From positions 1-33,786 of IMG/VR virus record IMGVR_UViG_3300044632_000621: 33,786 bases of DNA; one strand, written 5' to 3'. This DNA comes from a virus. Shown piece by piece: positions 1-7,768 of this stretch. Numbering within the stretch: position 1 is the stretch's first letter; the number at the start of each line of letters is the position of its first letter. A program made the translations under genes and the position numbers. Under the pieces are notes generated by a model that was given only the letters and a program-made list of their open reading frames with translations, was not told the DNA's origin and did no database searches.

Positions 1-150
1 GGCACGCTCACCGTCCCGTCCGTCCTCGCGACCTTCACCGCGTACATCAGCAATGTCTCCTTCGAGGCAAGCGTGGATCAGCAGGTCACGACCACCTACA
101 CGCTTCGTCTCACGGGCGCGATCACGATGACCACCTCGACCTCTGTCTGA
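1..150 (+). CDS. tail tube-like protein, C-terminal fragment
   Basis: The first 49 codons of the window are open in frame 1 and end at a TGA at 148-150; the start lies outside the window. The tail of the protein contains a VTTTYTLRLTGAI stretch. The next gene ends with a very similar segment (VSLTLTYRLTDGI), so the two look like tandem relatives. The position just before the tail chaperone and tape measure is where siphoviruses carry the major tail (tube) protein, and the Thr/Ser-rich beta-strand pattern fits that fold. Function is inferred from position and similarity to its neighbour, not from a diagnostic motif. Confidence 0.6.
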   Translation, partial: GTLTVPSVLATFTAYISNVSFEASVDQQVTTTYTLRLTGAITMTTSTSV

Positions 151-162
151 TCGGAGGATCGA

Positions 163-708
163 GTGGCTGCTCCAGGCGCAGGCGCGTTTGCATCATTGGG
201 CTCGCGCTTCGTCGCGGGGTCGAACAGCCCCGCAACGACATCGACGCGCGTCTATAGCGTCCCGACCATCGAGGCGACATCGATCTCCTTCGGAGGCATC
301 GGTGCTGCAGAGATCGATGTGACGATGTTGAGTAGCCAGTGGAAGGCGTTCGTCCTTGGCACCGTTGACATCGGGACGATGGAGGTCGCTGGTTTCGTCG
401 CGAACTCGACCGCTATCCCACTTCCATCGAGCGGGTCGGCAACGCCTCTCGCCATGTCTGTGGTCTTCGGCAAGGACACGCCGAAGAGCGGAGGTGACGA
501 GAACGGTGCTATCAGAGTCGATGTGTGGGCGTACCTTGTCGGAGTCGCAGTTGAGGCAGCGGTCGATTCGGCTGTGTCTCTGACTCTGACCTACCGACTT
601 ACGGACGGCATCTCGATCTACGCGCGCAACGCAGGCGACACCGCTTGGGTTCGCATCCGCGAGATCGGGAGAACCTTCGATGATACGATTCCGCAGGTCG
701 GGGAGTGA
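163..708 (+). CDS. putative tail tube / tail structural protein
   Basis: 181 residues. The GTG start at 163 is preceded by a good ribosome binding site (GGAGG at 153-157), 12 bases after the previous stop. The protein is rich in Ser, Thr, Ala, Gly and Val with alternating hydrophobic residues, as in beta-sandwich tail-tube proteins. Residues about 125-145 (VEAAVDSAVSLTLTYRLTDG) echo the C-terminus of the upstream protein, which suggests a duplicated gene. Alternatives are a tail terminator or a decorated tube subunit. No enzyme motif is visible. The location immediately upstream of the frameshifted tail chaperone supports a tail role. Confidence 0.6.
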   Translation: MAAPGAGAFASLGSRFVAGSNSPATTSTRVYSVPTIEATSISFGGIGAAEIDVTMLSSQWKAFVLGTVDIGTMEVAGFVANSTAIPLPSSGSATPLAMSVVFGKDTPKSGGDENGAIRVDVWAYLVGVAVEAAVDSAVSLTLTYRLTDGISIYARNAGDTAWVRIREIGRTFDDTIPQVGE

Positions 709-723
709 CTCAGCAGTCGTGGA

Positions 724-752
724 TTGACTGCGACAGGTCGCGGCAGTAGGCT
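724..752 (+). promoter_or_regulatory. sigma70-like promoter giving a leaderless tail-chaperone transcript
   Basis: TTGACT at 724-729 and TAGGCT at 747-752 are separated by 17 bases, a near-consensus sigma70-type promoter. The predicted transcription start, 7 bases after the -10 box, coincides with the ATG at 759. There is no Shine-Dalgarno sequence in between, so the message would be leaderless. The same TAnnnT-N6-8-start layout recurs at other genes in this window. Confidence 0.65.
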
Positions 753-758
753 TGTGCA

Positions 759-1118
759 ATGCACACCGACAAGCAGACCATCCTTGCTCTCAAGTCTCGC
801 CTCAAGGTCGAAGCCGTCGAGATCGATGGGCTCGAAGCGCCGATCTTCGTGCGTGGGCTGAACGGTCGCGAGCGCGACGGGTTCGAGAATGCGTGCTTCC
901 AGCAGCGCGGCAAGCAGCGCGTGATGACCACGGAGAACATCCGCGCGAAACTCCTCGTCCGTGCGATCTGCGACGATCAGGGCGCGCGACTGTTCACCGA
1001 TGCGGACGAGAACGATCTTGGCACGATCCCTGCGGACATCCTCGACCGTCTCTTCACGGTCGCGCAGAAGTTGAGTGGTCTCGCCGCTGGCGACATCGAG
1101 GAGATGACGGGAAACTGA
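759..1118 (+). CDS. tail assembly chaperone, short form (G-like)
   Basis: 119 residues, starting at ATG 759 without a Shine-Dalgarno sequence. It has the size, acidic helical character and position (directly before the tape measure, overlapping a second frame) of the G-type tail assembly chaperone of siphoviruses. These proteins coat the tape measure protein during tail assembly and are absent from the virion. The stop codon (1116-1118) directly follows a canonical slippery heptamer, so this is the non-shifted product and a fraction of ribosomes should continue into the longer G-T form. Confidence 0.8.
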   Translation: MHTDKQTILALKSRLKVEAVEIDGLEAPIFVRGLNGRERDGFENACFQQRGKQRVMTTENIRAKLLVRAICDDQGARLFTDADENDLGTIPADILDRLFTVAQKLSGLAAGDIEEMTGN

Positions 1119-1450
1119 AGAGGGGCGGGACGCGGCGCTTCCTGCTGCGACTCGCCCTTGCGATGCATTGCACGGTCGATGAACTCCTCGACCGCGTGTC
1201 CTCGCGTGAACTGTCGGAGTGGCAAGCCTTCGATGCGTGCGAGCCCATCGGAGGGTTCAGACTCGACTACAACATCGCGATGCTGTGCGCGCTGTTCGCC
1301 AACGCGAACAGAAAGAAGAACACCCAGCCGTTCAAGACCATCGACTTCATGCCGTTCCTGCCCGACAATGATCCCACGGGCGAGGACAAGGCTCTCGCCA
1401 TGTTCCAAGCAATGGCGGCGCAGGCTTCCGCAAAGCCGAAGGGCTCCTGA
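759..1450 (+). CDS. tail assembly chaperone, frameshifted long form (G-T-like)
   Basis: Joins 759-1115 with 1115-1450 by a -1 programmed frameshift, giving about 230 residues (119 from the first frame plus 111). The second frame has no start of its own near the junction. It encodes the typical T domain: a FLLRLALAMHCTVDELLDR helix, then a SSRELSEWQAFDA motif (residues about 146-160), then a segment resembling T-type chaperones of many siphoviruses. In lambda, gpGT recruits the tail tube protein to the chaperone-coated tape measure. The frame ends in TGATG, overlapping the tape measure start by one base. Confidence 0.85.
1109..1115 (+). promoter_or_regulatory. -1 ribosomal frameshift slippery site GGGAAAC
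   Basis: G GGA AAC fits the X XXY YYZ rule. The zero frame reads GGA AAC then TGA; after a one-base slip back the tRNAs re-pair with GGG AAA and reading continues CTG AAG. Placing the heptamer immediately before the zero-frame stop, at the exact boundary of the two chaperone domains, is the classical arrangement for the G/G-T switch. Confidence 0.88.
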
Positions 1451-4400
1451 TGGCAACAGTCGGCAACCTGTTCGTGAATGTGGGTGCATCGACTGCGGGC
1501 TTGCAGCGCGGGATGTCTGCTGCAAAGAAGCAGGTCGATGACTTCGCGAAGAAGGCGCAAGGCACGCTCGGGAATCTAGGACAAGTCATTCCCGACATGG
1601 GAGGAGTCACGGGCTACCTCTCGTCTGCCATCGACAAGTTCGGCGCGCTCAAGGACATGGCGGGCGTGTTCACCGAAGGAGTCAAGCAGGCGAAGAGGGC
1701 GCAAGAGGAACTGACCAAAGCCATCGAAGCGAGCAAGGCTGCAGAGGCTGCGCTTGCGTCCGCGAAGGGATCGCGGCGCAACATCGGCATGGCACGCGCC
1801 GAACTTGCGAAGCAGGGCATCAACCCGAACAAGGCTGCCCAAGCCTTGTCAATCGTTGACACCTCGCCACTTCGCGACAAGGTCGCAAAGAGTGCGCAGG
1901 CAGCAGCAGCAGCAGAGAAGTCGCTGACCGATGCGCAGGCTGCGGGTGCTGCGTTGACTGCATCGAAGCACGCGGAACATCTCGCCGCGATGCGCGACAA
2001 GGTCACGAAGGCGAGCGAGAAACTCACGACCGCAGAGAACGCCTTGAAGGCTGCGCAGTATCGAGCAACGATCTCGAAGGGCGGTCGCGATCCATGGACG
2101 GGTCGCTTTGTTGCAGCGCAGAGCGCAGCGAAGCAGGCGAAGGCAGAGCGCGACCTTGCCCGCGCAGGCGAAGGCGTTGCCGCAGCGATGCAGAGCAGGC
2201 TGTCTGCGCAGAACGCACTCAATGCAGCGCAGGCTGCGGGTCCCGTGCTTCAAGGTCAGCAGGCGATCCTCGCTGCGACGAACGCACTCACCGAAGCAAA
2301 GAAGAAGCAGGCAGAGGCAGAGCGCGCACTTGGCGCAGCACGGGCAAGCAATCAAGCGAAGGAGAAGACGCGCGCCTCACTTTCGGCTCGCGGTATCGAC
2401 ACGACGAACCTCGGCAAGTCGCTACGCCTCGATGACCTGTCGAAGTATCAGAAGGCAGTTGAGTCTGCGAAGGCATCGGTCGCGGACAAGCAGGCGGCTG
2501 TGTCGAAGTTGAGCGGAGGCTTCCGCGCTTTCGGTCTTGTCGGTAAGGGCGCGATGCTTGCGGTCGGCGCGGCTGCGGTCGCTGCGGTCGCTGCGGTCGG
2601 TGGATTGCTCGCTGTGACGAAAGGCGCTGCGAAGCGCATGGATGCACTCAAGGACGAGGCTGCTGCGACAGGCATGACCGTCGAAGGTCTTCAGAGGCTG
2701 AAGAACACCTACCTTGAACTCGGAGTCGCTGAAGGTGTCGCCACGATGGCATCGCAGCGACTTGCGATCTCGCTTGAGGAAGCAGTGCGCGGAGGCGAAG
2801 ACGCGCGCGAGAAGTTCGCGCGACTCGGCATCGACTACAAGCAGATCGCCGCGATGTCTCCCGATGAGGCTCTTGCTGCGACCATCGGCAAGTTGAGAGA
2901 GTTGGGTTCGAGTCGCGCGCGCGTCGCTGCACTTCGCGACTTGTTCGGCAGGCAGGGCATGGGCATGGCTGCTGCGGTCAATGCAACGAACGAGGAACTG
3001 GCTGTTGCGCAGGAGCGCGCCGCGAAGTTGGTCATCCCGTCAGCGATGGTGCATGACCTCGCAGAGACGAACGACTCAATCGAGGCGATGGGCAAGGCAT
3101 TCGAGAATGTCTTCACCATGCTGGGCTCGACCTTCTCGCCTGTCCTGCGCGACTTGTCGGATCAGTTGTTCGAGATGATGACCGCAGACACCGATGCGCT
3201 GCTCGGAGGGTTGCAGGCCATCGCTCTTGTGTGCGCGGTCATCTACGATGTGGTCGCGCTCATCGTGAATGCGATCCGACTTGTGTGGAACCTCGTGCAA
3301 GCCGTCGCGGGGATTGTCGTGTCCGCGCTGTCTGCAGCGTTCGGCGCAGTGCTGAAGGTCGTGCAGGCAGTCGTGTACGGTGTTGAATGGCTCGCAGGCA
3401 GCGGCAACGCGGTCAGCGAATCCATCGGCAACGCAGCAGCGGTCGCCTTCGGCACGGCAGAAGAGGCTGCGAAGGCTGCTGGGTCGGACGCGATGGAAGG
3501 CTTCCAAGCAGCCATCGATGCGGTCAACCCGAACGCAACGACCGCAGTCATCTCGCAGATCGGCAAGTCGTGGGAGAAGACATCGGAGGCGATGGGCAAC
3601 CCCGTCGAACTCGATGTTGCCTTGAACGAACGCGCGAGGAAGGACATCGAGCGCACGCTGCAGGGACTGCGCGACGATGCAAGCAAACTCGAACTCGGCG
3701 ACGAGGCAAGCGTGCTTGCAGGCTTGCAGGGCATGGGCGCGACCGAAGCGCAAGTCGATGAGGCTCGCGCGCTGCAGGACAAGATCAAGCAACTCAACAT
3801 CGCGAAGTCGATCAGCGAGGAGACTGTCCGCGTGCAGGAGGACATCGCGAAGGCGACGATGACTGCAGCGGAGTACGCCTACAGGAAGGCTCGGGCTGAT
3901 GGCGCAACGGACGAGCAGGCGCGCACCCTCGCATCCATGCAGGAGCAACTCGCAACGCTTGAGAAGCAGAAGCAGCAGATCGAGGCGAACAGCAGCACGC
4001 TTTCGGAGATGCGCGCGAAGGTCGATGAGATCGGTCGCAGCGAAGGCGAGATCGTCGCAATGAAGTTGCGGCAGAACAATGCGACCGAAGATCAGATCGC
4101 AGAAGCGATGCGACTGCAGTCGATACTCGACAAGGCGAAGATCGATGAGTCGGTCGCGAAGCACTTCGCTGACCTCAACGACAAGTTGCGGGAAGTGCAA
4201 GGCAGCGAGGCGTCGCTGCTTGAGAATCAACTTCGCAACATGGGGCTGGTCGGCGATGCCCTCGCAGATGCGGTCGCGAAGTCGCTCGACATTCAGAAGC
4301 AGATCGCTGCTGCAGAGAAGGCGGCTGCTGATCGCAAGGAAGTCGAGGACACGCTCGCAAGCCTCACGGAGAAGTTCAAGGACATCGGGCTCGATGAGGT

Positions 4401-4830
4401 CGGCAAGTTGACCCGCAGGCTCACGGAGGCGGGCGCGTCGAAGGAAGAGATCGCGAAGGCTGCATCGATGCAGAAGGCAATCGACGCGGCGGGCGGCGAT
4501 GGCAAGGACGCGGCTGCTGGCGTTACCGACAGTGTCAGCACAGCCATCGGCAGCATCGCGCTTGCGGGCACGGTGATCGATGACCGCGCATGGCAGGACG
4601 ATCTCCTCGCGGAGTCCATGACGCAAGCGGAACTGCTTGCGCAGATCGCAGCGAACACCGCGCAGGTCCCGACCGATGGTGCGCAGGTCGGCGCGTCTCT
4701 CGCAACGGTTCCCGCCGTGCGAGGCATTGACCGAAGCGAGACTGACCTTGCCGCGTTGCTTCAGCAGTCGCTCACTGAACTCAAGTCGATCAACAGCAAC
4801 ACGAAGGCTTTCAGCGAGGTGCTGTCGTGA
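1450..4830 (+). CDS. tape measure protein
   Basis: 1126 residues, by far the longest gene here, starting at an ATG that overlaps the chaperone stop. It is the internal ruler of the tail and usually helps DNA entry at the cell envelope. Long Ala/Lys/Glu/Gln-rich coiled coils fill residues about 60-350 and 690-1050. Two hydrophobic blocks, about 365-395 (Ala/Val/Gly-rich) and 583-645, look membrane-inserting, as in many tape measures. The C-terminus continues directly into the next gene by a GTGA overlap. If tail length scales at about 1.5 angstrom per residue, the tail would be near 170 nm. Confidence 0.93.
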   Translation: MATVGNLFVNVGASTAGLQRGMSAAKKQVDDFAKKAQGTLGNLGQVIPDMGGVTGYLSSAIDKFGALKDMAGVFTEGVKQAKRAQEELTKAIEASKAAEAALASAKGSRRNIGMARAELAKQGINPNKAAQALSIVDTSPLRDKVAKSAQAAAAAEKSLTDAQAAGAALTASKHAEHLAAMRDKVTKASEKLTTAENALKAAQYRATISKGGRDPWTGRFVAAQSAAKQAKAERDLARAGEGVAAAMQSRLSAQNALNAAQAAGPVLQGQQAILAATNALTEAKKKQAEAERALGAARASNQAKEKTRASLSARGIDTTNLGKSLRLDDLSKYQKAVESAKASVADKQAAVSKLSGGFRAFGLVGKGAMLAVGAAAVAAVAAVGGLLAVTKGAAKRMDALKDEAAATGMTVEGLQRLKNTYLELGVAEGVATMASQRLAISLEEAVRGGEDAREKFARLGIDYKQIAAMSPDEALAATIGKLRELGSSRARVAALRDLFGRQGMGMAAAVNATNEELAVAQERAAKLVIPSAMVHDLAETNDSIEAMGKAFENVFTMLGSTFSPVLRDLSDQLFEMMTADTDALLGGLQAIALVCAVIYDVVALIVNAIRLVWNLVQAVAGIVVSALSAAFGAVLKVVQAVVYGVEWLAGSGNAVSESIGNAAAVAFGTAEEAAKAAGSDAMEGFQAAIDAVNPNATTAVISQIGKSWEKTSEAMGNPVELDVALNERARKDIERTLQGLRDDASKLELGDEASVLAGLQGMGATEAQVDEARALQDKIKQLNIAKSISEETVRVQEDIAKATMTAAEYAYRKARADGATDEQARTLASMQEQLATLEKQKQQIEANSSTLSEMRAKVDEIGRSEGEIVAMKLRQNNATEDQIAEAMRLQSILDKAKIDESVAKHFADLNDKLREVQGSEASLLENQLRNMGLVGDALADAVAKSLDIQKQIAAAEKAAADRKEVEDTLASLTEKFKDIGLDEVGKLTRRLTEAGASKEEIAKAASMQKAIDAAGGDGKDAAAGVTDSVSTAIGSIALAGTVIDDRAWQDDLLAESMTQAELLAQIAANTAQVPTDGAQVGASLATVPAVRGIDRSETDLAALLQQSLTELKSINSNTKAFSEVLS
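1848..1860 (+). promoter_or_regulatory. GTCAA-N3-TTGAC palindrome inside the tape measure gene
   Basis: GTCAATCGTTGAC, followed by ACCTCG. It matches the site at 16462-16480 at all but one base over 19 positions, although here it lies inside coding DNA. It is one of five copies of the GTCAA-N3-TTGAC palindrome in the window. A dispersed binding site is one explanation; encoding of a Val-Asp pair by GTTGAC is a partial chance explanation. Confidence 0.35.
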
Positions 4831-5597
4831 CCATCACTCTCAAGGATGTTGCCACAAGCGCAACGCACAGCAACGACAACTCCTCTCTGACCCTTGAGTA
4901 TCTGCTCATCGATGATGCGGGAGCGACCATCACGAAGACGCAGGCATTCGCCGCGCTGCCTGCGCTCGGCTCGACCATCACTCAGGAAAGCGAGACGCTG
5001 TCTGTTCAAAGCAGGTCGGTCGAAGCGGTGCAGGATTCGGCGGGCAAACTTTGGCGCGGTACGGTCGCGTATCAGGCGAACAGCAGCACCACCTCGTTCG
5101 TCGCGCTCGACATGAACTCATCGCTGACTGTTGTCGATGTGTGGCGCGTGGGCGCGACCGCGCCTGGCAATCTCAACGCGCCCAGCGAGTCAGACATCGG
5201 CGGCACTGCAGTTGACTCGCGCGGCACGCCTATCGGCATTCCCATTGCTGTGCAGGAACTGACCGTGACGAACTACAGGTCGGACAACAACAGCGCGAAC
5301 ATCATCCTCGCGCTAGGAAAGCGCAACAGCGCAACATGGCTCGGCGCGCCCGCGGGATATGTCTTGTTCACAGGCGCGACCGCGAGGCGCATCGGACCAT
5401 CGAAGTATGAGGTGCAGTACAAGTTCGTCTATGACTCGCTCGCGCACCTGCGTCAGGTGTGCGGCAAGGACGCGGACGGCGATGCGTTCCTCGGCACAGC
5501 CAACGCCGATGGTCATGCGAATGCGTCGAAGGTGTACTGGAGACAGCCCTTCCCGACCTCATATGCGTTCGGGACTATGGGGATCGTGGTCGCATGA
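4827..5597 (+). CDS. phage tail protein of unknown specific role
   Basis: 256 residues. GTG at 4827 overlaps the tape measure stop (GTGA), so it is probably translationally coupled. Directly downstream of the tape measure is where distal-tail and baseplate hub proteins sit. The sequence is rich in Ser, Thr, Asn and Gly with many short beta-strands. Toward the end, an ATWLGAPAGYVLFTGATARR stretch leads into a VQYKFVYDSLAHLRQV motif (residues about 170-215). I recognise no enzymatic motif. A distal-tail-like role is inferred from position only. Confidence 0.6.
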   Translation: MTITLKDVATSATHSNDNSSLTLEYLLIDDAGATITKTQAFAALPALGSTITQESETLSVQSRSVEAVQDSAGKLWRGTVAYQANSSTTSFVALDMNSSLTVVDVWRVGATAPGNLNAPSESDIGGTAVDSRGTPIGIPIAVQELTVTNYRSDNNSANIILALGKRNSATWLGAPAGYVLFTGATARRIGPSKYEVQYKFVYDSLAHLRQVCGKDADGDAFLGTANADGHANASKVYWRQPFPTSYAFGTMGIVVA

Positions 5598-6226
5598 TTA
5601 AGCGAACGATCACCACAGGTCTAGGCGCGCTCACGCCGTCTGCTTGGCAGGACATCGTGTCCGCAGTCGATGTCGCTGTGGGACCGCAGGACGAGACTGC
5701 GGGCGCGGGCGGTCGGTCGGTCGGTCAGCCGCGCATCATCAGAGCGAAGATCACGACAGCACAGCAGGTCAGCGGCATCGCGAGATGGCAGTACGATTGG
5801 ACGCAGGTTCGGCGCACGAACGGCGCGACCACATTCGCAGCGGTCGCCAACGGGATGACCAGCGCGAGCAACGGTGGCAAGAAGGCACTCAATATGCTCG
5901 AGGCTGGCAACACTGCGAGCCTCGCCTATGGGTTCGCGGTCACGGGCGGTACAGCCTTGACCAATCATGCAGGCTTCTCGATGATGCGCGTGCCTGCCGA
6001 TGCCGTGGTGGACATCCTGATCTTCCGCGACACGGCTGGCGCGACATCATTCGAGTTCAGTGCGCCGAATCCGATTGATGGCGTGTGCGACTCATCGGGG
6101 CTGACTCCCGAAGAGCAGTACAACTTCGGCTCCTACACAGACCCAAGCGGCTCTGATGACTTCGGCACATTCGTCGCGCCGATTGGTCAGGCAGACTTCG
6201 GAGAATACGATGCCCCTGCAAGTTAG
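5594..6226 (+). CDS. putative tail / tip protein with short FGxY repeats
   Basis: 210 residues from ATG 5594, which overlaps the preceding stop (ATGA). An upstream in-frame ATG is less likely because it lies well inside the previous gene. The body is beta-rich with no known motif. The last 35 residues are acidic and contain three short related units: YNFGSYTDP, DDFGTFVAP and ADFGEYDAP. Such repeats resemble peptide-binding or decoration tails, but no function can be assigned. Its place between the hub-like protein and the fibre suggests a tail-tip structural part. Confidence 0.6.
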   Translation: MIKRTITTGLGALTPSAWQDIVSAVDVAVGPQDETAGAGGRSVGQPRIIRAKITTAQQVSGIARWQYDWTQVRRTNGATTFAAVANGMTSASNGGKKALNMLEAGNTASLAYGFAVTGGTALTNHAGFSMMRVPADAVVDILIFRDTAGATSFEFSAPNPIDGVCDSSGLTPEEQYNFGSYTDPSGSDDFGTFVAPIGQADFGEYDAPAS

Positions 6227-6896
6227 ACGCGGACTCGCCGCAGACCGAACCTTCATCGCAGCAGCAGGAGAGCCTCTGCTCGATACCGACACCAACACGG
6301 TGTACTTTGGTGATGGAAGCACCACGGGTGGCATCATCGCGAAGGCTGCGCCGACAGGCTCGGCTGGCGGCGACCTCAACGGCAACTACCCGAACCCCGT
6401 CTGCCACAAGTTGCATGGTCACAATGTGCAGAGCGGGAATCCCGATGATGGGGATGTGCTGCAATGGGAGACGGCGAACTCGCGATGGACGCACAAGTAC
6501 CTCGCGCTTACGACCGCGAGCAGTTTCCTGTCCGCTGATGTCACGATGACCAATGCGGACACATGGTACGACGGTCCTTCGATCAGCCTTGCTGCGGGAA
6601 CATGGGTCGTGGACACGACCGTCACCTTGGTCAAGGGCAACCTGTCAGGCACCAACAGCGTTGCAGTTCGCATCGGGACGGGAACCACGCACTATGTCTC
6701 AAGCGAGCAGGCGTGGAACACGCGCGCGCTCGCAGTGGTTTCGTTTGCGTGCAGCGGAATCATCACGCTTGCAAGCACGACCACGATCAAGGTGCAGGCG
6801 ACTTCGCAGTACGCGGGAGGCGCGATCAAGGCTGCGACCGTCTACAGCGCAAGCGGAAACACCGCGAGCAACATCAACGCCGTGAGGATCGCATGA
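6210..6896 (+). CDS. tail fibre / receptor-binding protein with MPLQVRRG N-terminus
   Basis: 228 residues from ATG 6210, with GGAG upstream and 17 bases of overlap with the previous gene. The N-terminus MPLQVRRG, then a GEPLLDTDTNTVYFGDGST motif (residues about 24-42), is the known phage-attachment module of many tail fibres and phage hyaluronidases. In those proteins it joins the fibre to the tail. It is followed by a GDLNGNYPNP collagen-like spacer element common in fibres, and then about 150 residues of beta-rich sequence that likely bind the cell surface. The family of this head domain was not recognised. Confidence 0.78.
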   Translation: MPLQVRRGLAADRTFIAAAGEPLLDTDTNTVYFGDGSTTGGIIAKAAPTGSAGGDLNGNYPNPVCHKLHGHNVQSGNPDDGDVLQWETANSRWTHKYLALTTASSFLSADVTMTNADTWYDGPSISLAAGTWVVDTTVTLVKGNLSGTNSVAVRIGTGTTHYVSSEQAWNTRALAVVSFACSGIITLASTTTIKVQATSQYAGGAIKAATVYSASGNTASNINAVRIA

Positions 6897-7162
6897 CCGA
6901 CGAATCAAAGCGCAACTCGCAGTTGATTGCATCGTGGGCGCAGTTCGTCGCGATCTGCGTGGGCATCGGAACCATCCTGCTGTACATCGGCAGGAAGGAT
7001 CAGCAGTTGGCGAGCACGACCGAACAGGTCAAGGAACTCAGCAGCATCGTGTCTGATCTCGCGAAGTCGCAGATCAGCCTAACCATGAAGGATCAGCAGA
7101 CGGAGGACAGGTTGCGTGACCTTGCCGCCCGTCTTGATCGACTAGAAAGGACTCGACCGTGA
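6893..7162 (+). CDS. small membrane protein with coiled coil (possible inner-membrane spanin or holin partner)
   Basis: 89 residues from ATG 6893, overlapping the fibre stop. One membrane segment spans residues about 11-31 (IASWAQFVAICVGIGTILLY), followed by a heptad-rich coiled coil to the end. A short cytoplasmic N-terminus, one membrane helix and an external coiled coil is the layout of inner-membrane spanins. It is also seen in XhlA-like proteins, although XhlA itself has its membrane segment at the other end. The next gene is holin-like, which supports a lysis cluster. Confidence 0.6.
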   Translation: MTDESKRNSQLIASWAQFVAICVGIGTILLYIGRKDQQLASTTEQVKELSSIVSDLAKSQISLTMKDQQTEDRLRDLAARLDRLERTRP

Positions 7163-7377
7163 CTGAATACATCCCGTCTTGGCGCACCACACTCGCAGGC
7201 ATCGGCGCGATCCTCGTTGCCGTTGGCACGGCTGTGAGTGCCATGTTCGACAACGATCCCGCGACCATGCCCGAATGGGGCGCGGTCGTTGCCGCGTGCA
7301 TCGCGGGCTTCGGTCTGATCTTCGCGCGCGACAACAAGGTGAGCAGCGAGAAGGCTGGAGCGAAGCCCAGTGCTTGA
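7159..7377 (+). CDS. holin-like small membrane protein
   Basis: 72 residues from GTG 7159, overlapping the preceding stop (GTGA). Two hydrophobic segments, residues about 9-29 (TTLAGIGAILVAVGTAVSAM) and 39-55 (EWGAVVAACIAGFGLIFA), are joined by a short loop (FDNDPATMP). The C-terminus is short, charged and lysine-containing. Two-span small proteins of this shape next to tail-fibre genes are commonly class II holins. No recognisable endolysin is present nearby, so the assignment rests on topology and location. Confidence 0.6.
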   Translation: MTEYIPSWRTTLAGIGAILVAVGTAVSAMFDNDPATMPEWGAVVAACIAGFGLIFARDNKVSSEKAGAKPSA

Positions 7378-7768
7378 GTCGGCGATAGTCGTGCTGGTCT
7401 TCGTGTCGGTGTTCCTGCTTGGGATGCTCTGCAACTCGATCATGGAGCTGCTTCGATGCTTGACAAGGTCATCGTGCAAGTCGCCCTCGCACTCTTCCAG
7501 TACATCGAGCGGAGAATCGCTGCGGGTAAACTTGCGGTTGATGCTGACGCTGATCCTGCTCGCCTTCGGCGTGCTGGTGCTCGTATTCGCGAGTGGGTGC
7601 GGAAGCAGGACAGTCTTCATCCCCGAAGAGAGTCCGATCAGGATCGGACCTGACACGCGCAGTCGCGTCTACACGCTGCAGCAAGGGCAGTGGGTTCTCT
7701 CGGACAACCGCGTGACGATTCCCGAAGGCTGGTACGCCGTGCCGCCGTCCTATGTGAAAGACGAATGA
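7370..7768 (+). CDS. lipoprotein-like protein, possible outer-membrane spanin
   Basis: 132 residues if GTG 7370 is used, overlapping the holin-like gene by 8 bases. The first 28 residues form a membrane helix. Residues 29-57 are low-complexity Ser/Arg sequence that looks like the shadow of another frame. From Met58 (ATG 7541) there is a clean lipoprotein signal, LILLAFGVLVLVFASGC, then about 55 residues ending IPEGWYAVPPSYVKDE, a type common among phage lysis lipoproteins. The internal start at 7541 (75 residues) is therefore a serious alternative, though no clear ribosome binding site precedes it. Gene limits are uncertain. Confidence 0.6.
   Translation: MLESAIVVLVFVSVFLLGMLCNSIMELLRCLTRSSCKSPSHSSSTSSGESLRVNLRLMLTLILLAFGVLVLVFASGCGSRTVFIPEESPIRIGPDTRSRVYTLQQGQWVLSDNRVTIPEGWYAVPPSYVKDE
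7456..7653 (+). CDS. nested small helical protein in a second frame
   Basis: 65 residues from ATG 7456, with GGAG at 7445-7448 as a plausible ribosome binding site. Codon choice over its first 20 codons (AAG, GTC, ATC, CAG, TAC, GAG) matches neighbouring genes better than the overlapping frame does. The protein is helical and basic with a DADPARLRRAGARIREWVRK region. It overlaps the lipoprotein frame, so two genes may share these bases much as Rz and Rz1 do in lambda. I do not recognise the family. Confidence 0.45.
   Translation: MLDKVIVQVALALFQYIERRIAAGKLAVDADADPARLRRAGARIREWVRKQDSLHPRRESDQDRT

Noticed and set aside
752-1114. Upstream part of the T-frame read as an independent gene start
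   Set aside because: The translation before 1115 is Arg-rich shadow sequence; only the part after the slippery site resembles a tail chaperone.
3076-4626. A 516-codon open frame on the minus strand across the tape measure gene
   Set aside because: It mirrors the GC-rich codon pattern of the tape measure gene. The product is Arg/Leu/Cys/His-rich with no motif, and every confident gene is on the + strand.
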